The notes below the pieces were generated by a model. The model ran no database searches, had not been told where the DNA came from, and saw nothing but the letters and a program-made list of their open reading frames with translations. Made by a program: the position numbers and the translations under genes. This document shows, one piece after another, positions 1 to 6,528 of a stretch of DNA of 25,782 nt. This stretch comes from an uncultured Prevotella sp. Lineage in GTDB: Bacteria; Bacteroidota; Bacteroidia; Bacteroidales; Bacteroidaceae. Numbering within the stretch: the stretch's first letter is position 1; every line of letters begins with the position of its first letter. The stretch spans positions 1 through 25,782 of the forward strand of contig CALFIY010000015.1 in NCBI GenBank assembly GCA_937877595.1. Direction: 5' to 3'.

Positions 1-495
1 GATGCCGAGGCTGTGGCTACAGGAAATGCCGTGGCCATGATAGCCTACGTGGGCAATGCCAGCGACTGCACCAATGGTCTCGCCATTGCGCTGGAGGACG
101 TGAGCTCCAACGCGCTGTCATGGGATAATTCTGGCAGTAATAACGGAGAAAAGACCGCCGCTGAGTGGTGCAGTGCATGGAATACGTCGAAAGCCGTCAC
201 TGGCGGCACCTGGCGCCTGCCGTCTGCCAAGGACTGGCAGTACATGTTTATCGGTTGTGGTTCTGGCGAATCTTACAGCGAGCCTTCGGTGGGCATGACA
301 AAGAGTTACAGCGGCCTGGCTTCTAAACTCAGTACCGCCGGCGGCACAGCCTTGCAGTCGGGCCGCTACTGGTCGTCTACGGAGCTCATTCCTGGCTTCA
401 TCGCCTGGCGCCTGGTCTTCGTTGGTAGCAATGCCGACTTCAACGGCGGCTATAAGTACTACGACTTCCTTGTTCGTGCGTGCCTCGCTTTTTAA
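1..495 (+). CDS. C-terminal part of a surface protein with a lectin-like (Fib_succ_major/DUF1566-type) domain; possible DGR variable protein
   Basis: The reading frame is open from the first base, so the start lies outside the window; 164 codons are visible. The segment has the look of C-terminal domains common in Bacteroidetes surface proteins: a TWRLPSAKDW motif near residue 72 of the visible part, a RYWSSTE motif, an AW..xF segment and the terminal VRACLAF. Such domains adopt C-type-lectin or FGE-like folds in related families (family knowledge, not shown here). Of the 28 codons from 385 to 468, 25 end in C or T, and 19 of these are NNC. That pattern is expected if Asn AAY codons of a template repeat had been randomised at the first two positions, as in diversity-generating retroelements. 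The function of the full protein is unknown. It converges on radA. It could instead be an ordinary, non-diversified domain of the same fold. Confidence 0.7.
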   Translation, partial: DAEAVATGNAVAMIAYVGNASDCTNGLAIALEDVSSNALSWDNSGSNNGEKTAAEWCSAWNTSKAVTGGTWRLPSAKDWQYMFIGCGSGESYSEPSVGMTKSYSGLASKLSTAGGTALQSGRYWSSTELIPGFIAWRLVFVGSNADFNGGYKYYDFLVRACLAF

Positions 496-520
496 CCTAT
501 TTATCCATTCACCAATTTAT

Positions 521-550
521 CTGTTTTAGCCGCTTTCGCGGCTAAAACAG
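521..550. other. Perfect 13-bp hairpin with TTTC/GAAA tetraloop downstream of the lectin-like gene
   Basis: The arms at 521-533 (CTGTTTTAGCCGC) and 538-550 (GCGGCTAAAACAG) are exact reverse complements around TTTC, which reads GAAA on the minus strand. The hairpin starts 25 bases after the stop codon. No T-run follows on the plus strand, which argues against a simple plus-strand terminator. A second small hairpin (CCGCC/GGCGG, 554-558 and 563-567) follows, then an A/T run. DGR targets carry a short stem with a 4-base loop, GAAA in the Bordetella phage case, downstream of the variable region, and this hairpin would fit that role. A bidirectional terminator between this gene and the converging radA is the main alternative. 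Confidence 0.6.
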
Positions 551-567
551 ATACCGCCTGGTGGCGG

Positions 568-699
568 ACAAAAAAATTTTTGAATAGGCAGATATGACGG
601 GAAAGGAAATCCTGCATGAGCAGGAGAACAATGCCAACGACGCATGGAACTTCAACACCGACACCCGTCCGTTTTTAGTGGACACTAATGAATGCTTTA
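568..699. other. Non-coding gap between converging genes with two small palindromes
   Basis: No convincing gene is seen here. CCTGC-ATGA-GCAGG lies at 611-624. On the minus strand it is followed by a pyrimidine-rich stretch, so it may help end radA transcription. TTAGTG-GA-CACTAA lies at 675-688, just outside the radA stop codon. It has 6-base arms and a 2-base loop, like the hairpins of the dispersed repeats elsewhere in the window, but the surrounding sequence differs. Frames on both strands stay open through the gap, without a recognisable product. Confidence 0.35.
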
Positions 700-2103
700 T
701 CATCCGAAGAGTGCTCGCAGGGCTTCCTCTACCTTGCGCACGGGCACTACCTCTATCTGCCATTTCTTGCGGCTGAGTCCCGACAGGCTGTAGCGCGGTA
801 CGAGGATGTGGCGGAAACCAAGCCGCTCGGCCTCGGCTATGCGCTGCTCTATGCGGGCTACGGGGCGCACCTCGCCGCTCAGACCCACCTCGCCTGCCAT
901 GCACCAGCCGCCCTCTATCGGTGTGTCGACATTGCTGGAGAGCACGGCGGCTATGACAGATAAGTCCATGGCCATGTCGGTGACGCGCAGGCCGCCGGCT
1001 ATGTTGAGAAACACGTCTTTCTGCATCAACTTAAATCCGACGCGCTTCTCGAGTACGGCCAGCAACATGTTGAGGCGGCGCTGGTCGAAGCCTGTGGCGG
1101 AGCGCTGCGGTGTGCCGTAGGCTGCCGTAGAGACGAGGGCCTGCGTCTCGACGAGGAAGGGCCTGATGCCCTCTATGGCTGCCGAGATTGCTACTCCGGA
1201 GAGCCCCTCGTGGTCGGCAGTGAGGAGCAACTCGGAGGGATTGGCCACCGGGCGCAGGCCCGTGGGCTGCATCTCGTAGATGCCGAGTTCGGAGGTGCTG
1301 CCGAAGCGGTTCTTGGTGCTGCGCAGAATGCGGTACATGTAATGCTGGTCGCCCTCAAACTGGATTACGGTGTCGACGATGTGCTCCAGGATCTTCGGCC
1401 CGGCCAGTGTGCCCTCCTTTGTGATGTGGCCGATGAGGATGACGGGCACGCCGCTCGACTTGGCAAAGCGCAGAAGAGCCGAGGCGCACTCGCGTACCTG
1501 CGCTATGGAACCGGGGCTGGACTCGACATCCTCGGTGGCAATGGTCTGAATGGAGTCGACGACGATGATGTCGGGCTTGGCTTCCTTGATATGTTCGAAA
1601 ATGGCCTCGAGCGAATTGTCGCAGAGGATGAGAAGGTGGTCGTTGGCGTTGGTGGCACTGCCGCCGTAGAGGCGCTCGGCTCGCATCTTCAACTGGTGGG
1701 CGCTCTCCTCACCGCTGACGTAGAGAATGCGCTTCTCGCTCATCTGGAGCGCCGTCTGCAGGGAGAGGGTAGACTTGCCGATGCCAGGCTCGCCCCCGAG
1801 CAGAACGATGGAGCCGGGCACGAGTCCGCCGCCGAGCACGCGGTTCAACTCAGTGTCGTGCATGTCGATGCGCGGGTCGTCGTGGGAAGAGATGTCGCGC
1901 AGGCGCACCACGCGCGCTGCATCGCGGCTCCTGGCTGTGATGCCGTCGGCAAGCCCAGCGGAGCGAAGGGATGCTGCAGGCGACGGGCCGACCTTGATCT
2001 CGCGGAACGTGTTCCACTGGCCGCAACTGGGACACTTGCCAAGCCACTTGCCCGACTCCTGGCCGCAGTTGTCACAGACGAATGCTATCTTGTCTTTTGC
2101 CAT
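700..2103 (-). CDS. radA: DNA repair protein RadA (branch-migration helicase)
   Basis: RadA is a RecA-related ATPase that drives branch migration during homologous recombination. The 467-residue protein has all family landmarks in order. The N-terminal zinc finger has Cys at 10, 13, 24 and 27. Walker A (GGEPGIGKST) is at 103-112, a Walker B strand (DIIVVDS) is near 178-184, and the RadA-specific KNRFG motif is at 264-268. A Lon-protease-like C-terminal domain follows. The ATG at 2103 (MAKDKIAF) was chosen because homologues begin MAK; the frame runs four codons further up to a TTG at 2115, which is less likely. It is last in a run of minus-strand genes. The gap to lutC is 85 bases and holds a dispersed repeat, so co-transcription with the lut genes is possible but not certain. 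Confidence 0.95.
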   Translation of the reverse strand: MAKDKIAFVCDNCGQESGKWLGKCPSCGQWNTFREIKVGPSPAASLRSAGLADGITARSRDAARVVRLRDISSHDDPRIDMHDTELNRVLGGGLVPGSIVLLGGEPGIGKSTLSLQTALQMSEKRILYVSGEESAHQLKMRAERLYGGSATNANDHLLILCDNSLEAIFEHIKEAKPDIIVVDSIQTIATEDVESSPGSIAQVRECASALLRFAKSSGVPVILIGHITKEGTLAGPKILEHIVDTVIQFEGDQHYMYRILRSTKNRFGSTSELGIYEMQPTGLRPVANPSELLLTADHEGLSGVAISAAIEGIRPFLVETQALVSTAAYGTPQRSATGFDQRRLNMLLAVLEKRVGFKLMQKDVFLNIAGGLRVTDMAMDLSVIAAVLSSNVDTPIEGGWCMAGEVGLSGEVRPVARIEQRIAEAERLGFRHILVPRYSLSGLSRKKWQIEVVPVRKVEEALRALFG

Positions 2104-2112
2104 AACATCATT

Positions 2113-2183
2113 CAATTCATAATTCGTAATTCATAGTTTTTTTTTACGACCGCTCGGCTCTGCCGCTTTGACCAAGGTCAAAG
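2113..2183 (-). repeat. Dispersed hairpin repeat, copy A
   Basis: Read on the minus strand, the core (2183-2143) is a TTTGACC-TT-GGTCAAA hairpin, then GCGGCAGAGCCGAGCGG, then TCGTAAA. CGGC-AGA-GCCG inside the middle block forms a second small hairpin. It is followed by an A-run and an AT-rich phrase at 2137-2113 built on repeated GAATTA-type words. Copies B, C and D share the architecture. The copy fills the gap between lutC and radA and may form structure in the transcript. Confidence 0.8.
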
Positions 2184-2188
2184 AATGT

Positions 2189-2788
2189 TCAATGGTCGTC
2201 GTCCATCAGCAATACGGTGACCGATCTGGCAGCCTGAGCCCCCATCACCAGCACCTGTGCTATGTCGGCGGTCTTCGACGGGCCGCTGATGAATGTGCCA
2301 TAGCCATCGTAGACCGAGTCGAAGCGGATGCTGCGATATGCCTCGTGCATGTTATTGACGATGTTGTGTCGTGAAAGCAGTATCACAAGGTTTTCGGAGA
2401 TGAAGCACACTGCTTTCTCCCTCATGGTCTGCGGCACCCAGATGCAGCCGTTCTCGGCCACGCCCAACTGGCCGCGGATGATGCCGACATCGGTGCCGTT
2501 GAGGGCTTCGGCACTGGCCACGGTATCAGGATTGCGCGTGGCAATGGTTATCTCGGGAAGATTGGAGGCTATCTGCTGGGCATCGGGGTACAACTGGCGG
2601 ATGAGAGTGTTGACGTCGCGCCCCTTGTCGACTTCTATAACCTGTCCGCCGACGGCCTCGCTCATCTTGATAAACTGCACAAGGGGCTCGGCATAGGTGG
2701 TGGCGCGAATGTCGCTAAGGTCGGGCATGTCGAAGCGCTGCTGGATGTTGGCGCGGTATCGCTTGAGAATATCTTCCTTGCTGCTCAT
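2189..2788 (-). CDS. lutC: Lactate utilization protein C (LUD domain)
   Basis: This 199-residue protein is a LutC/YkgG-family member consisting of one LUD (formerly DUF162) domain. It carries the family's core segment around TDVGIIRGQLGVAENGCIW. LutC is the smallest member of the LutABC system, which oxidises L-lactate to pyruvate in bacteria such as Bacillus; its exact biochemical role is still unclear. It sits 32 bases downstream of lutB and completes a lutA-lutB-lutC series on the minus strand. There are no signal peptide, membrane segments or cysteine clusters, so it is probably cytoplasmic. The family assignment rests on domain pattern plus gene neighbourhood and is firm. The lactate substrate is inferred from the family, and a related 2-hydroxyacid is possible. 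Confidence 0.92.
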   Translation of the reverse strand: MSSKEDILKRYRANIQQRFDMPDLSDIRATTYAEPLVQFIKMSEAVGGQVIEVDKGRDVNTLIRQLYPDAQQIASNLPEITIATRNPDTVASAEALNGTDVGIIRGQLGVAENGCIWVPQTMREKAVCFISENLVILLSRHNIVNNMHEAYRSIRFDSVYDGYGTFISGPSKTADIAQVLVMGAQAARSVTVLLMDDDH

Positions 2789-2820
2789 GTTTCAAAAAAG
2801 GTTTTAAAAAGGTTGGTTCT

Positions 2821-4194
2821 CTACTCACTTTTCTCCATCGCCTTCATCATCTCGTGGAATGGCTTCTTGGGGAATTTCATCATCTCGTGGCCTTCTGCCC
2901 AAGGATTGAGACTGCAGTGGAGCAACGGGTGGGGCAGGCCATTGGCAAGATGGGCCATGCCGGTAGCCATGTTGTAGAGAGCGGTGTTGCCGTAGAGCAT
3001 CGACATGCCGCGGCACATCAGTTTCTTTTCCTTGTTGGCTGTGCCGAGCGAGTCGAGTTGCTGTCGCCACTGATAAATCTGGTCGCCCAGGTTCACCTTG
3101 ACGGGACATACGCACTGGCAACTCAGACAGAGCGTGCATGCCGACACATTGCCGCTGTGCTGCCTGCTGTCGCGCAGCATGCCGAGGTTTATTCCGATGG
3201 GGCCCGGTATGAAGTAACTGTAGGAATAGCCACCCGAGCGGCGATAAACTGGGCAGGTGTTCATGCACGAACCGCAACGTATGCATTTCAGACTTTCCCA
3301 ATGCTCGGGATTGGCAATCCATTCGGAGCGCCCGTTGTCGACAAGTACGATGTGCATCTTCTGCGCAGTGGGGCGTGCCTTGCGGAAATGGCTGGTGTAG
3401 GTCGTCGTGGGCTGTCCCGTGCCGGAACGGCACAGCATGCGCTGGAAAACAGCCAGACTCTCGTAGTTGGGGATTATCTTCTCCAACCCAATGGCTGCAA
3501 TATGCAGTTTGGGACATGATGTCGACATGTCGGCATTGCCCTCGTTGGTACATACGACGATGTCGCCTGTCTCGGCAATGCCGAAATTGGCTCCTGTCAT
3601 GCCGGCTTCGGCGGTGAGAAATTCATTGCGCAGCGACAGACGTGCCACATAGGTGAGGTACGTCGGGTCGTGATTGCCTTTCTCCGAGCCAAGTTTCTCC
3701 TCAAACAGTTCGCCAACGTCGTCGTGGTTAAGATGTATGGCAGGCATCACGATATGGCTTGGCTTCTGGCCCTTCAACTGGATGATGCGCTCGCCAAGGT
3801 CTGTCTCTACAACTTCTATGCCGCGTGCTTCAAGATAGGGGTTCATCTCACATTCCTCGGTGAGCATGGATTTCGACTTGACCATCTTGCGCACACCGTT
3901 GTTCTTCAGTATGCCATATACAATCTGGTTAAACTCTTCGGCATCCTTTGCCCAGTGTACTTCCACGCCGTTCTTTTCAGCCTGTGTTGCAAACTGGTCG
4001 AGATATTCGTCAAGGTGGGTGATGGTGTGGCGTTTTATAGCGGATGCTTTCTCGCGCAGTTGCTCCCATTCGTCGAGGGCAAAAGCCATGTTGTCGCGTT
4101 TCTGACGCACAGCCCAGAATGTGGCATCATGCCAGTGGGCATACTGCTGATTTTGCAGAAACTGCTTTGCTGCTTTGCTATGTTGTGTACTCAT
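2821..4194 (-). CDS. lutB: Lactate utilization iron-sulfur protein B
   Basis: LutB joins an N-terminal LUD domain (about residues 60-290) to a ferredoxin-like module with two CxxCxxCxxxC clusters. The cysteines are at 304, 307, 310, 314 and at 353, 356, 359, 363, enough for two 4Fe-4S clusters. It presumably relays electrons from lactate oxidation with LutA and LutC. The 457-residue length from MSTQHSK is normal for the family. The frame runs 34 codons further upstream to 4296, but that extension is translated repeat sequence (copy B), so the ATG at 4194 was chosen. lutA lies 144 bases upstream and lutC 32 bases downstream. Confidence 0.93.
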   Translation of the reverse strand: MSTQHSKAAKQFLQNQQYAHWHDATFWAVRQKRDNMAFALDEWEQLREKASAIKRHTITHLDEYLDQFATQAEKNGVEVHWAKDAEEFNQIVYGILKNNGVRKMVKSKSMLTEECEMNPYLEARGIEVVETDLGERIIQLKGQKPSHIVMPAIHLNHDDVGELFEEKLGSEKGNHDPTYLTYVARLSLRNEFLTAEAGMTGANFGIAETGDIVVCTNEGNADMSTSCPKLHIAAIGLEKIIPNYESLAVFQRMLCRSGTGQPTTTYTSHFRKARPTAQKMHIVLVDNGRSEWIANPEHWESLKCIRCGSCMNTCPVYRRSGGYSYSYFIPGPIGINLGMLRDSRQHSGNVSACTLCLSCQCVCPVKVNLGDQIYQWRQQLDSLGTANKEKKLMCRGMSMLYGNTALYNMATGMAHLANGLPHPLLHCSLNPWAEGHEMMKFPKKPFHEMMKAMEKSE

Positions 4195-4204
4195 TTTAGT
4201 AGTT

Positions 4205-4240
4205 CTTTGACCAAGGTCAAAGCGGCAGAGCCGAGCGGAC
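4205..4240 (+). repeat. Dispersed hairpin repeat, copy B
   Basis: CTTTGACC-AA-GGTCAAAG is followed by CGGCAGAGCCGAGCGG, matching copy A over the whole core apart from the hairpin loop bases. Instead of TCGTAAA it runs into a tandem phrase, CAGTTGACCATTGACCATTAA, at 4240-4260. Copy B is in plus orientation, antisense to the lut genes around it, and lies just upstream of the lutB start. Confidence 0.8.
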
Positions 4241-4261
4241 AGTTGACCATTGACCATTAAT

Positions 4262-4337
4262 GTTGTTCTTCGTTGTTTTTGTTCTTGGCAAGCCAAGCGG
4301 CGGAGTCGAGCGGTAGTAAAACAATAAATTATGAATT
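4262..4337 (+). repeat. Dispersed hairpin repeat, copy C
   Basis: The core at 4262-4320 is the same length as copy D (59 bases), and by hand alignment 51 of 59 positions agree. It has a GTTGTTCTT lead, a CTTGGC-AA-GCCAAG hairpin at 4284-4297, then CGGCGGAGTCGAGCGG and TAGTAAA. The second small hairpin is kept by a G-T pair (CGGC/GTCG). An AATTATGAATT phrase follows and reaches the lutA stop codon. Copies B and C are only 21 bases apart in the lutA-lutB gap. Confidence 0.8.
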
Positions 4338-4338
4338 G

Positions 4339-5076
4339 TCAGAGCCCTGCTGCAAGTATCTCTACGACATGCTTAAACTGTATCGGCATCTTGTGCTTGC
4401 GGGCTACTCCGGCCATGTGCATCAGACAGGAGCAGTCAGGCCCTGTGACATATTCGGCACCGGTCTGAATGTGGCGCTCCACCTTGTCGCGTCCCATCTG
4501 TGCTGAGACGGCTGTTTCCTCAACAGAGAACATGCCGCCAAATCCACAGCACTCGTCGGCTCTCTCAGGCTCTACGAGGTCTATGCCGTCTACGAGGCGT
4601 AGCAGGTCGGCAATCTTGTTGAACCTGTCGACATGCTGTTCGGAAGGAGACGAAAGATGTAGTTCGCGGACGCCATGACATGAGTTGTGAAGGCTGACGC
4701 GATGGGGAAAAGTACCAAGGCGACGCTCCACCTTTACAACGTCGTGAAGAAATTCTACCACATCCATGATGCGCCCACTTGTAAGACATTCGTGGCGGCC
4801 TTCCAGCAGTCGCGGATAGTTGAGTTTTACGAATGCCGTACACGATACGCTGGGGGCAACAACGTAATCGTAAGGAGCAAAAAGCGTCTCAAACTTTTCG
4901 GCCAAGGGAATGGCCTGCGACTCAAAGCCTGCATTGGCCATAGGCTGTCCGCAGCATGTCTGGCGCTGAGGATATGTCACGTCAATATCAAGGTGGCGCA
5001 ACAGTTTGTAAGTTGCCATGCCTACCTCTGGAAATACGGCATCAACATAACATGGAATGAAAAGTCCTGTCTTCAT
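4339..5076 (-). CDS. lutA: Lactate utilization protein A (CCG-domain oxidoreductase subunit)
   Basis: The 245-residue protein has the two cysteine-rich CCG domains typical of LutA and related GlcF/HdrB-type subunits. CCGQP is at 41-45, with an upstream FIPCYVD at 7-13. CCGFGGMF is at 176-183, with a preceding NSCHG at 131-135. These bind an iron-sulfur centre in the family. It is first of the lutA-lutB-lutC genes on the minus strand, the usual order. The start ATGAAGACAGG at 5076 lies 28 bases after the stop of the SGNH hydrolase gene. No clear TAnnTTTG promoter was found in that gap, so transcription probably enters from upstream. Confidence 0.93.
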   Translation of the reverse strand: MKTGLFIPCYVDAVFPEVGMATYKLLRHLDIDVTYPQRQTCCGQPMANAGFESQAIPLAEKFETLFAPYDYVVAPSVSCTAFVKLNYPRLLEGRHECLTSGRIMDVVEFLHDVVKVERRLGTFPHRVSLHNSCHGVRELHLSSPSEQHVDRFNKIADLLRLVDGIDLVEPERADECCGFGGMFSVEETAVSAQMGRDKVERHIQTGAEYVTGPDCSCLMHMAGVARKHKMPIQFKHVVEILAAGL

Positions 5077-5104
5077 AAAAAATTAGATGACAAATGGGGC
5101 AGTG

Positions 5105-5914
5105 TTAGAAAGTGCAGGGTAGGGCAGAGAGTTGATACATCAGAGTGCGCGCCAAACGCTCATGGCCCTTGTCGTTGGGGTGTAGGCGGTCGGTGTCGCC
5201 GCTTTTGAAATATTGCACGAACGAGTCGAGCATCGGGTAGAGGCCGCTCACGGAGTTCAAGTCGATGACAGGCACCGCCCATACGTTGGCAGCCTCCTTG
5301 ACGGCGTTGACGTATTCTTCAATATACACGCCAGCCTGGTTAGTGTAGTCCTCAGTGCACTGCCAGTTCTTCTCGTTGGCGTAGAAGCCTGCGCGATGGA
5401 TGGGAGTAAGGAGCACAATCTGCTTCGTAGGGTAAAGGCGCTTCAGTTTGTCAAGGGCAATGTTTATACGGCCGCGGTATGTATCCTTGTCCATTGCAGG
5501 ATAGCGGCGAGTACGGTCGACGAGAGCCTTTGGCTTGCCGTGGCCATACATAACCTGTTCCTGACGCTCTGTGTACCACACGCCAAGTGGCACGCCATTG
5601 TTGTAGTCGTTGGTGCCGACAAAGATAAGGATGGCATCAACGGAGTCGCCGTGCTGCGTGAAAAGTTGGTCGGTCTGACGAGGAATGTCATTCCATTGAC
5701 GGCCGCTGACAGCATACACGTAAGGCGTAATGTCAAGCCACTGCTGAAGAAAATGCCAGTACTTCTGCTTGGAGCCATTGTTGCGAGGGTCGGTGATGGA
5801 GTCGCCGAAGTAGGCAACACGCTTTTTCATCCACGGATGAACCCAGGCAGACTGTGCACTGACGGCTCCCCACGAGAGAGCCGTCAATAATGCAAGAACA
5901 AGAAATCGCTTCAT
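5105..5914 (-). CDS. Secreted SGNH/GDSL-family hydrolase
   Basis: An SGNH esterase/lipase-fold protein of 269 residues. Residues 1-20 form a signal peptide with a likely cut after VSA. The catalytic blocks are present: GDSIT at 37-41 (nucleophile Ser39), Gly71 as block II, GTND at 100-103 (block III Asn102), and DRLH at 242-245 (Asp242 and His245). The enzyme should remove an ester group, for instance acetyl, from a carbohydrate or other substrate outside the cytoplasm; the substrate cannot be read from sequence. Its gene starts 4 bases after the DUF4332 gene, so the two are surely co-transcribed. The lut genes follow after 28 bases. Confidence 0.88.
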   Translation of the reverse strand: MKRFLVLALLTALSWGAVSAQSAWVHPWMKKRVAYFGDSITDPRNNGSKQKYWHFLQQWLDITPYVYAVSGRQWNDIPRQTDQLFTQHGDSVDAILIFVGTNDYNNGVPLGVWYTERQEQVMYGHGKPKALVDRTRRYPAMDKDTYRGRINIALDKLKRLYPTKQIVLLTPIHRAGFYANEKNWQCTEDYTNQAGVYIEEYVNAVKEAANVWAVPVIDLNSVSGLYPMLDSFVQYFKSGDTDRLHPNDKGHERLARTLMYQLSALPCTF

Positions 5915-5918
5915 GTTT

Positions 5919-6326
5919 TTAGTATTCCATGACTGCAGGCAGTTCTTTGGCCTGGTCTATCATTTTCTGAATTTCACCCACGGCAGGAACTCGGTTGGTG
6001 AGATTCTTCTGGGCGTTGACCTCTTCCAGTTTCTTCTGCAAGTTCTCTGCTACGCGGTGCTTAAGTTCCTTCACAGTGTCGACGCCACTGGCTTCAAGCA
6101 GTTCCGCAAACTGTGGACCTACACCGTTGATACGATAGAGGTCGCAGTGATTTGTCCACTTCAGTATGAGTTTGCCGCTAATGCCCGTCTCTGCCTCGAG
6201 AGCCTTACGGCCGGCAGGCTTTGCACATTTGTTCAATAGGTCAGCGTCCGTCTTGATGCCGGCAGCAACAAGTTTCTCAGCGTAGACTTCACCTACGCCT
6301 TCAATGTCAATCACCTTGTAAGTCAT
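5919..6326 (-). CDS. DUF4332 protein with tandem helix-hairpin-helix-like motifs
   Basis: The 135-residue protein has two helix-hairpin-helix-like units: IEGVGEVYAEKLVAAGI near residues 8-24 and INGVGPQFAELLEASGV near 65-82. This is the pattern of DUF4332. Such motifs usually contact nucleic acid backbones, but the family's function is unknown. No signal peptide or membrane segment is present. It is first in the minus-strand series that continues with the SGNH hydrolase, lutABC and radA, and is preceded by a good Bacteroidetes promoter (6384-6414). Why a putative nucleic-acid-binding protein is paired with a secreted hydrolase is not evident. Confidence 0.82.
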   Translation of the reverse strand: MTYKVIDIEGVGEVYAEKLVAAGIKTDADLLNKCAKPAGRKALEAETGISGKLILKWTNHCDLYRINGVGPQFAELLEASGVDTVKELKHRVAENLQKKLEEVNAQKNLTNRVPAVGEIQKMIDQAKELPAVMEY

Positions 6327-6383
6327 AGTAAAAAAGTTTTTAGGTTAGGAAAAACAGGTCTGTGCTCTTGCAGCCTGCATCCG

Positions 6384-6414
6384 CAAATTTACGTAATATA
6401 ATAATAGCATGCAA
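6384..6414 (-). promoter_or_regulatory. Bacteroidetes-type promoter for the DUF4332-SGNH-lut series
   Basis: On the minus strand TTG (6414-6412), 20 bases, then TAAATTTG (6391-6384) match the TTG/TAnnTTTG consensus. Transcription should start near 6380, leaving a leader of about 50 bases before the ATG at 6326. Confidence 0.7.
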
Positions 6415-6444
6415 TTTTTTTTCGTTTTTTTAACCCAACAACTA

Positions 6445-6474
6445 TTGTTTTACATTCCTTAATTTGTAATTTTG
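6445..6474 (+). promoter_or_regulatory. Bacteroidetes-type promoter for the ROK kinase operon
   Basis: TTG (6445-6447), 19 bases, then TAATTTTG (6467-6474). The predicted leader to the ATG at 6529 is about 50 bases and contains a purine-rich ATAAGGAAA at 6514-6522. It stands back to back with the minus-strand promoter at 6384-6414. Confidence 0.75.
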
Positions 6475-6528
6475 TGGCTGTCTTTTCTGCGGATTACAAC
6501 ACATTATTATATTAATAAGGAAATACTT

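Noticed and set aside
542..904. Minus-strand open frame across the radA 3' end and the downstream gap
   Set aside because: It overlaps radA in another frame and ends in the hairpin region, with no domain or start signal.
1210..2136. Long plus-strand open frame opposite radA (308 codons)
   Set aside because: It lies wholly antisense to radA, whose motifs are complete, and its product has no recognisable domain. It is a by-product of codon bias.
2854..3519. Plus-strand open frame opposite lutB (221 codons)
   Set aside because: It is antisense to the conserved iron-sulfur region of lutB and has no family features.
4195..4296. 34-residue N-terminal extension of LutB
   Set aside because: The extra codons are translated repeat sequence. 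The ATG at 4194 matches the family start.
5213..5890. Plus-strand open frame opposite the SGNH hydrolase (225 codons)
   Set aside because: The minus strand encodes a complete signal peptide and all catalytic blocks, so this frame is a shadow.
6472..6528. 19-residue N-terminal extension of the ROK kinase
   Set aside because: It begins inside the predicted promoter, and the ATG at 6529 has the ribosome-site-like sequence and the conserved N-terminus.
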